DNA of 64,000 nt, from assembly GCF_001645105.1 (NCBI RefSeq), contig NZ_LKEG01000053.1, positions 130,253 to 194,252 of the forward strand. Direction: 5' to 3'. The notes beneath the pieces were generated by a model that saw only the letters and a list, made by a program, of their open reading frames with translations, was not told the DNA's origin and searched no databases. The stretch is from Pseudomonas marginalis. Its GTDB lineage: Bacteria > Pseudomonadota > Gammaproteobacteria > Pseudomonadales > Pseudomonadaceae. Each line of letters opens with the position of its first letter. Position 1 is the stretch's first letter. Positions 59,300-64,000 of this stretch are shown here, one piece after another. A program made the position numbers and the translations under genes.

Positions 59300-59335
59300 A
59301 TGACACTAAAGATGCTATATGACACATTGTGTCAT
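59300..59335. promoter_or_regulatory. Palindromic operator with an extra half-site
   Basis: ATGACAC-ATT-GTGTCAT at 59319-59335 is a perfect 7+7 palindrome. A third ATGACAC at 59300-59306 lies 19 bp away on the same face. They lie between the divergent aldolase operon and the XRE-cupin regulator gene. Confidence 0.75.
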
Positions 59336-59380
59336 TGGCAAGCACAGCTCATCGCTTACTGCATGGATTAATCGCAGCGC

Positions 59381-59908
59381 ATGTCTATCCGTTTGAAATT
59401 ATTGAGAAAAAAACTTGGCGTGACCTTGGAAACGCTGGCTGAAAAGTCCGGCATGACCAAGAGCTACCTGTCCAAGGTAGAGCGCGGGCTCAACACGCCG
59501 TCGATTGCCGCCGCGTTGAAACTGGCCAAGGCGTTGAACGTGAAGGTCGAAGAGCTGTTCAGCGAAGACAGCGTGAGCCTCGACAGCTACAGCCTGGTGC
59601 GCAGCCATGAGCGTCCGGACACCTCACCGGGTTACGCCGTGCTGGCCCATCAGGTCAGCGAGCGCAGCCTGCTGCCGTTTATCATCTACCCGCCGGCGGA
59701 GTTCACCGACAAGACCTTCAAGGAGCACGTGGGGGAAGAGTTTCTGTTCGTGCATGAAGGCCAGGTGGAGGTGGATTTCATGAGCGAACGGGTGATCCTC
59801 GAGCGTGGCGACGCGCTGCACTTCAATGCGCAGAAGCCTCATCGGTTGCGCTCGGTGGGGCCGGTGCAGGCGCAGTTGCTGGTCGTGGTGCACAGTACCG
59901 AAGACTGA
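59381..59908 (+). CDS. XRE-family regulator with C-terminal cupin domain
   Basis: This is a 175-residue protein. The HTH (residues 4-58) is LKLLRKKLGVTLETLAEKSG followed by SYLSKVERGLNTPSIAAALK. A linker and a small-molecule-binding cupin (residues about 95-172) follow, with HVGEEFLFVHEGQVEVDF and LERGDALHFNAQKPHRLRSV. It is divergent from the aldolase/lyase operon and most likely controls it through the palindrome at 59319, with a pathway metabolite as ligand. Confidence 0.92.
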   Translation: MSIRLKLLRKKLGVTLETLAEKSGMTKSYLSKVERGLNTPSIAAALKLAKALNVKVEELFSEDSVSLDSYSLVRSHERPDTSPGYAVLAHQVSERSLLPFIIYPPAEFTDKTFKEHVGEEFLFVHEGQVEVDFMSERVILERGDALHFNAQKPHRLRSVGPVQAQLLVVVHSTED

Positions 59909-59936
59909 CCACGATGCCGGGTTGAAATGCAGTCCA

Positions 59937-59966
59937 ATGTGGGAGCGAGCAAGCCCGCTCCCACAC
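59937..59966. repeat. REP palindrome, GAGCAAGC subtype
   Basis: TGTGGGAGCG-AGCAAG-CCCGCTCCCACA has a 10-bp outer stem. It is a different core from the GGGGGCTTG units in this window and lies between convergent genes. Confidence 0.85.
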
Positions 59967-59972
59967 TGTTGA

Positions 59973-60989
59973 TCAGCGTTCGACGGGGACTGACAGTGCT
60001 GGATTGCCCAATGGATGCGTCCGCCCCGCAAAAAATTTCAGCTCCACCCCAGAGCCATCAAACAACTCCGAATACCGCCGCTTCTGCTGTCGAATAAACC
60101 CGTCACTGCGCCCCGACACCGAGATCGCCAGCGTCGTCACGTTGGCCTGGCGAATCGCGTCCACCAGATGCTTGTCCTGCGCCCCCAAATCATGGCCGAA
60201 GACGCACAGCGCACCTTCATGACTCAGCAACTGCTCATAACAGAACGACAGGTAATCCGAACTGCGGATGGTCTTGAGCTTCTCTTCCACCTTGCCCTCG
60301 CTGACAAACAGCGGCACGTCATCCAGGGTCTTGAGGGTGTTATTGATCGCAAAACTACTGAGCAAGGTACTGTCGGTGGTCGGCAATTTGCGCGCGGTGC
60401 CATCCAGGTTGCGCACCAGGTGCAGGCCCCCGTGCAAGTACAAAATGCGCGTGGTGTCGGTACGGGTATTGCGCAGATCGAAGCTGGCGTCGGCGCTGCG
60501 GAATAAGTCGTCGATGCCGGGGGCATGCAGGATCGCCCAGTAGTTCAGCAGGTCGTAATTGGTGGTAAACACCGTGGGGTAGTTCGCCAGCTCGCTGTTG
60601 ATCGTCGCCAGCGTCGACGGTTGCACCAGGCGCCATGGGATATGCACGGTGTGGATAGTGTTGATCAACGCTTCCTTGATCGCGTAGTAGCGATTGCGCG
60701 GTGCTGCCGAGCTGACTGCTAAAGCCTTGTTGACCCGGCTGGTGGTCTTCAACGCGCCCAGGGCCTGCTCGAAACTGCGGGTCTGCAGGGCGTCGAACAC
60801 GCTGAGTTCGGATTGGCTCAGGGGTTTCTCTTCGACGGTGCGGGCGTTTTCGAACAGCGAGTCGTAGGCGAAGTCTTCCCAAATCGTGCGGCTTGCGCCG
60901 TTGCCGATCAGAATCCCGCTGAAGTCGAGGGTCGCGCGCAGTGCGCTCCAGTCTTCAAGGTGGGCGTCAATATCCTGGAAATCCTTCAT
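59973..60989 (-). CDS. SIR2-like DUF4917 family protein
   Basis: This 338-residue soluble protein shows the sparse SIR2-like pattern: GILIGNGASRTIWEDF near the N-terminus (a Rossmann GxGxS-type loop, G29-S33), TTNYD at 142-146, and LYLHGGLH at 184-190. The middle is helical. Proteins with this set are DUF4917, in the SIR2 superfamily. Some SIR2-like domains are NADases used in phage defence; others have unknown roles. No other defence gene lies nearby, so the function is open. The ATG at 60987-60989 is the start. Confidence 0.8.
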   Translation of the reverse strand: MKDFQDIDAHLEDWSALRATLDFSGILIGNGASRTIWEDFAYDSLFENARTVEEKPLSQSELSVFDALQTRSFEQALGALKTTSRVNKALAVSSAAPRNRYYAIKEALINTIHTVHIPWRLVQPSTLATINSELANYPTVFTTNYDLLNYWAILHAPGIDDLFRSADASFDLRNTRTDTTRILYLHGGLHLVRNLDGTARKLPTTDSTLLSSFAINNTLKTLDDVPLFVSEGKVEEKLKTIRSSDYLSFCYEQLLSHEGALCVFGHDLGAQDKHLVDAIRQANVTTLAISVSGRSDGFIRQQKRRYSELFDGSGVELKFFAGRTHPLGNPALSVPVER

Positions 60990-61114
60990 TGCGGCGGGTC
61001 TACTCGAAATCGGCTGGACGGTGACTTTATCACGGGTTGGCGTTGATCCTGATCAAGATGCCGCAGGCAAGTGAGGTGGATGCTGTAGGCATAAACGTCA
61101 TCCGAGGATTCGCC

Positions 61115-62263
61115 ATGAGCAGCACCTTCTTCATCCCCGCCGTTAACATCATGGGCACCGACTGCCTCGACGAAGCCATGATCGCCATCCGCAACTATGG
61201 CTTTCGCAAAGCGTTGATCGTCACCGACGCGGGCCTGGCCAAGGCCGGTGTGGCCAGCATGATCGCCGAGAAACTGGCGATGCAGGACATCGACTCGGTG
61301 ATCTATGACGGCGCCAAGCCCAACCCCAATGTGGACAACGTCGAAAAAGGCCTGGCGTTGTTGCAACAGAGCGAGTGCGATTTTGTGGTCTCCCTGGGCG
61401 GCGGCTCGCCCCATGACTGCGCCAAGGGCATCGCCCTGTGCGCTACCAACGGCGGGCATATCGGCGACTACGAAGGCGTCGACCTGTCCAGCAAGCCACA
61501 GCTGCCACTGGTGGCCATCAACACCACCGCCGGCACCGCCAGTGAGATGACCCGCTTCTGCATCATCACCGACGAAACCCGCCACGTGAAAATGGCCATC
61601 GTCGACCGCAACGTCACGCCGTTGCTGTCGGTCAACGACCCAAGCTTGATGGTCGGCATGCCCAAGGGCCTCACCGCCGCCACCGGCATGGATGCACTGA
61701 CCCATGCCATCGAAGCCTACGTGTCCACCGCCGCCACACCGATCACCGACGCCTGCGCCATCAAGGCCATTGAACTGATCAGCGCCAACCTGCGCCTCGC
61801 GGTACGCGACGGCAGCGACAAGGTCGCGCGGGAAAACATGGCGTATGCGCAGTTCCTTGCCGGCATGGCCTTCAACAATGCGTCGCTGGGTTTCGTGCAC
61901 GCCATGGCCCACCAGTTGGGCGGTTTCTACGACCTGCCGCACGGCGTGTGCAACGCGGTGTTGCTGCCCCATGTGCAAAGCTTCAACGCCAGCGTCAGCG
62001 CCAAACGCCTGAGCGACGTGGGCCTTGCGTTGGGTGCCGACATCAAGGGCGTCACCGACGAAGAGGGCGCCCAAGCCGCCATCGCCGCCATTCGCAGCCT
62101 GGCCCATGACGTTGAAATTCCCGCCGGATTGCGGGAGCTGGGCGCCAAGTTGCAGGACATTCCCTTGCTGGCGACCAATGCGCTCAAAGATGCGTGTGGC
62201 CTGACCAACCCACGGCGGGCGGATCAGCGTCAGATCGAGGAGATCTTTCGCAGCGCGTTTTGA
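61115..62263 (+). CDS. Iron-containing alcohol dehydrogenase (group III)
   Basis: This 382-residue protein has the length of YiaY/ErcA/AdhB enzymes. The NAD-binding GGGSPHDCAKGIAL is at about residues 97-110. The Fe ligands are in LTHAIEAYVS (His), GFVHAMAHQLGG (His) and LPHGVCNAVLLPHV (His). It oxidises a primary alcohol with NAD. The ATG at 61115 follows CCGAGGA. The final 34 bases overlap the 3' end of the MFS gene on the other strand. Confidence 0.93.
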   Translation: MSSTFFIPAVNIMGTDCLDEAMIAIRNYGFRKALIVTDAGLAKAGVASMIAEKLAMQDIDSVIYDGAKPNPNVDNVEKGLALLQQSECDFVVSLGGGSPHDCAKGIALCATNGGHIGDYEGVDLSSKPQLPLVAINTTAGTASEMTRFCIITDETRHVKMAIVDRNVTPLLSVNDPSLMVGMPKGLTAATGMDALTHAIEAYVSTAATPITDACAIKAIELISANLRLAVRDGSDKVARENMAYAQFLAGMAFNNASLGFVHAMAHQLGGFYDLPHGVCNAVLLPHVQSFNASVSAKRLSDVGLALGADIKGVTDEEGAQAAIAAIRSLAHDVEIPAGLRELGAKLQDIPLLATNALKDACGLTNPRRADQRQIEEIFRSAF

Positions 62264-63417
62264 TCCGACCGGCAGCGGGCGACGCACATTGATGCGGCGC
62301 CTGCCAACGCCACACATAAAGCTGCTAACGGCCACGCCTGCGGACTCACCAGCAGGCTCGCCATGCCGCCGATCAATGCGGCCATCAACTGATGCATAAA
62401 GCCGCTCAAGGCCATGGCATAGGAGCCGTTCACCGGCGATTCATCGTTGGCCACGGATAAACTGATCGGGTAACTCATCGACTGCCCCAGCACGGCCACG
62501 CAATACGGTAGCCACAGCAGGATGGCGAGCCCGCCAGCAAACACACTGCCCAGCAGCATCACGGCCGTCCCCGTCAGCACCAGGGCCACGCCCCAGCCCA
62601 TCATCTTCAGCCGCCCCGTGCGAGCCACGAAGCGGTTGACCATCAATGCCCCCGCCAGATACGCCGCGCTGATTGGCCAACCCAGCCAGCCATATTGCGC
62701 CGCGCTCCACTCGAAACGCCCTTGCAGAATCAACGGTGCGCAGGTGTTGAAGGCGATGATCACCCCATAACCCAGGCCACCGGCCAAGGCTGCATGCAGA
62801 AACGGCGGATGCCGCACGATCGTGGCGTAAATGCGCCAGGCGGATGCACAAGCGTCGGCTTTCACCCGTGCCGGGAACATCACTCGCTGCAACACCAGCA
62901 TCAACATGACCGCGCCAATCGCCAACCCGTAGAAGATCGCCTCCCAGCCGAAGATCACCTGCAACAACGACCCAACGAATTGACCGATGCCCAAAGCGAT
63001 CACGAACGTCATGCCCAGCCACGACAACCCTTTTGCCAGCAATGCACCGCTGAAGCTGTCACGCACCAACACCCGCGCCATCACCGAAACACCGCCCGCG
63101 CCCAACCCTTGAATCAGCCGCAATGACAGGAAGGCTTCAACGTTGAATGCCGAGGGGATCGCCGCACTCGCCAACGCGTACACGGCAAGCGCCGCCAACA
63201 GCACAGGCTTACGCCCAAAACGCTCGCCCAGGCTGCCCCACAGCAACATCGGCAACGCCATGCCGACCAGGTAGATCGCCAGGGCTAGCGCGACGTGGTC
63301 TTCAGCCGCCGAGAGGGCGCGGGCGATGGCGGGGACGGCGGGCAGGTAGCTGCTGATGCCGACTTGGGCGAGGAAGGCGGCGCAGCAGGCCAGGGCGAGG
63401 GTGGTGGTATTGTTCAA
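62230..63417 (-). CDS. MFS transporter, Bcr/CflA-like DHA1 type
   Basis: This 395-residue, 12-helix permease has ISSYLPAVPAIARALSA in helix 1, MALPMLLWGSLGERFGRKPV in loop 2-3 and LRLIQGLGAGGVSVMARVLV in helix 4, the drug-resistance branch pattern. The C-terminal tail (VARCRSDQNALRKISSI) lies in the overlap with the alcohol dehydrogenase gene. The substrate is unknown. Confidence 0.9.
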   Translation of the reverse strand: MNNTTTLALACCAAFLAQVGISSYLPAVPAIARALSAAEDHVALALAIYLVGMALPMLLWGSLGERFGRKPVLLAALAVYALASAAIPSAFNVEAFLSLRLIQGLGAGGVSVMARVLVRDSFSGALLAKGLSWLGMTFVIALGIGQFVGSLLQVIFGWEAIFYGLAIGAVMLMLVLQRVMFPARVKADACASAWRIYATIVRHPPFLHAALAGGLGYGVIIAFNTCAPLILQGRFEWSAAQYGWLGWPISAAYLAGALMVNRFVARTGRLKMMGWGVALVLTGTAVMLLGSVFAGGLAILLWLPYCVAVLGQSMSYPISLSVANDESPVNGSYAMALSGFMHQLMAALIGGMASLLVSPQAWPLAALCVALAGAASMCVARCRSDQNALRKISSI

Positions 63418-63511
63418 GGGCAGGCTTTTCCTTTTTCAGCGGTAAACTACAAGCTGATAGTGTGTTTGTCTCTAACGTGCGGCTAATCGTTTGTAACCAA
63501 GGAACCAACCC

Positions 63512-64000
63512 ATGAGAGTTCTGTTATTCGGCGCCACCGGCATGGTCGGCCAGGGTGTCCTGCGCGAGTGCCTGTTGGCCGCTGACGTTCAGGAAGTCGT
63601 CGCCGTCGGCCGCACGGCCTTGACCCAGGAGCACGGCAAGCTGCACCAGGTGTTGCACGGTGACATGCTGGATTTCCAGCCCCTGGAGAACCTGTTGCAA
63701 GGGTTTGATGCGTGCTTCTTCTGCCTCGGTGTCTCATCGGCGGGGATGAATGAAACCAAATACATCCACCTCACCTATGACCTGACACTGGTCGCCGCCA
63801 GCACGCTGGCGCGGCTCAATCCGCAGATGACCTTTATCTACGTGTCCGGCGCCGGGACCGACAGTTCCGAGGCGGGCAAGTCGATGTGGGCGCGGGTCAA
63901 GGGCAAGACCGAGAACGCCTTGCTGCGCCTGCCGTTCAAGGCGGTGTATCTGTTTCGGCCGGGGGTGATCCAGCCGTTGCATGGCGTGCGGTCGAAGACG
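63512..64000 (+). CDS. NAD(P)-binding (atypical SDR/epimerase-like) protein, 3'-truncated
   Basis: This reading frame is open to the window end (163 codons seen). It starts MRVLLFGATGMVGQGVLREC, a Rossmann GxxGxxG dinucleotide loop. TFIYVSGAGTDSSEAGKSMW (the SDR Ser region), WARVKGKTENALLRLPFKAV and YLFRPGVIQP follow. The catalytic YxxxK Tyr of classical SDRs is replaced by W (MWARVKGK), as in several atypical SDRs. A good ribosome binding site (AAGGAACC) precedes the ATG. It is divergent from the MFS gene. Confidence 0.88.
   Translation, partial: MRVLLFGATGMVGQGVLRECLLAADVQEVVAVGRTALTQEHGKLHQVLHGDMLDFQPLENLLQGFDACFFCLGVSSAGMNETKYIHLTYDLTLVAASTLARLNPQMTFIYVSGAGTDSSEAGKSMWARVKGKTENALLRLPFKAVYLFRPGVIQPLHGVRSKT

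Overview
The window looks like chromosome of a Pseudomonas of the P. fluorescens group. The reasons are the high G+C content, the many short palindromic repeats with a GTGGGAGGGGGC core between genes, the complete protocatechuate (pca) gene set, an EmhABC/TtgABC-type efflux operon with its TetR repressor, and OlsBA and RapA proteins of pseudomonad type. I see no rRNA, tRNA, CRISPR array, transposase or prophage. Genes fill almost all of both strands; the first and last genes are cut by the window edges.

Layout. 1-10 kb: end of an MFS transporter, rapA, a class V aminotransferase/RidA/LysR operon, two very small genes (one probably ccoM) and a phosphate permease. 10-21.3 kb: one contiguous beta-ketoadipate cluster on the + strand, pcaR, pcaK, pcaIJF, pcaHG, pcaT, pcaB, pcaD, pcaC. 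It encodes uptake of aromatic acids, ring cleavage of protocatechuate and every step to succinyl-CoA and acetyl-CoA; PcaR-type sites precede pcaR and pcaI. 21.4-27 kb: a lipoprotein polysaccharide deacetylase, then an accessory patch with two paralogous proteins joining RTX-like calcium-binding repeats to an M91-type (NleD/HopH1-like) zinc metallopeptidase domain, an OprD porin, and an 85-bp broken copy of that porin between the two paralogues. Both paralogues have sequences resembling HrpL (hrp box) promoters upstream.

27-37.4 kb: an HscC-type Hsp70 with a J-like partner lacking the HPD histidine, then emhABC with divergent emhR. 37.6-40.9 kb: an ArsR-MFS-Old Yellow Enzyme operon with a large inverted-repeat operator, divergent from acpH. 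41-46 kb: olsBA (ornithine lipid synthesis) divergent from a serine hydrolase and a small Cys-containing protein, with Pho boxes facing both ways, then YceI and a cardiolipin synthase. 46-53 kb: a GH3 beta-glucosidase, a lemA/TPM operon, a SAM methyltransferase and an EamA permease. 53-57.5 kb: a FecI/FecR/TonB-receptor signalling cassette with a Fur box. 57.5-64 kb: a DapA-like lyase and class II aldolase divergent from an XRE-cupin regulator, a SIR2-like DUF4917 protein, an iron-dependent alcohol dehydrogenase, an MFS permease overlapping it tail to tail, and the start of an NAD(P)-binding protein.

The best candidate for something under-described is 22.4-27.1 kb: a duplicated putative secreted metalloprotease with mixed signals for its secretion route (RTX repeats versus hrp-box-like promoters) and a porin scar that records the duplication. 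All similarity statements come from reading the sequence and from family knowledge; no database search was run.
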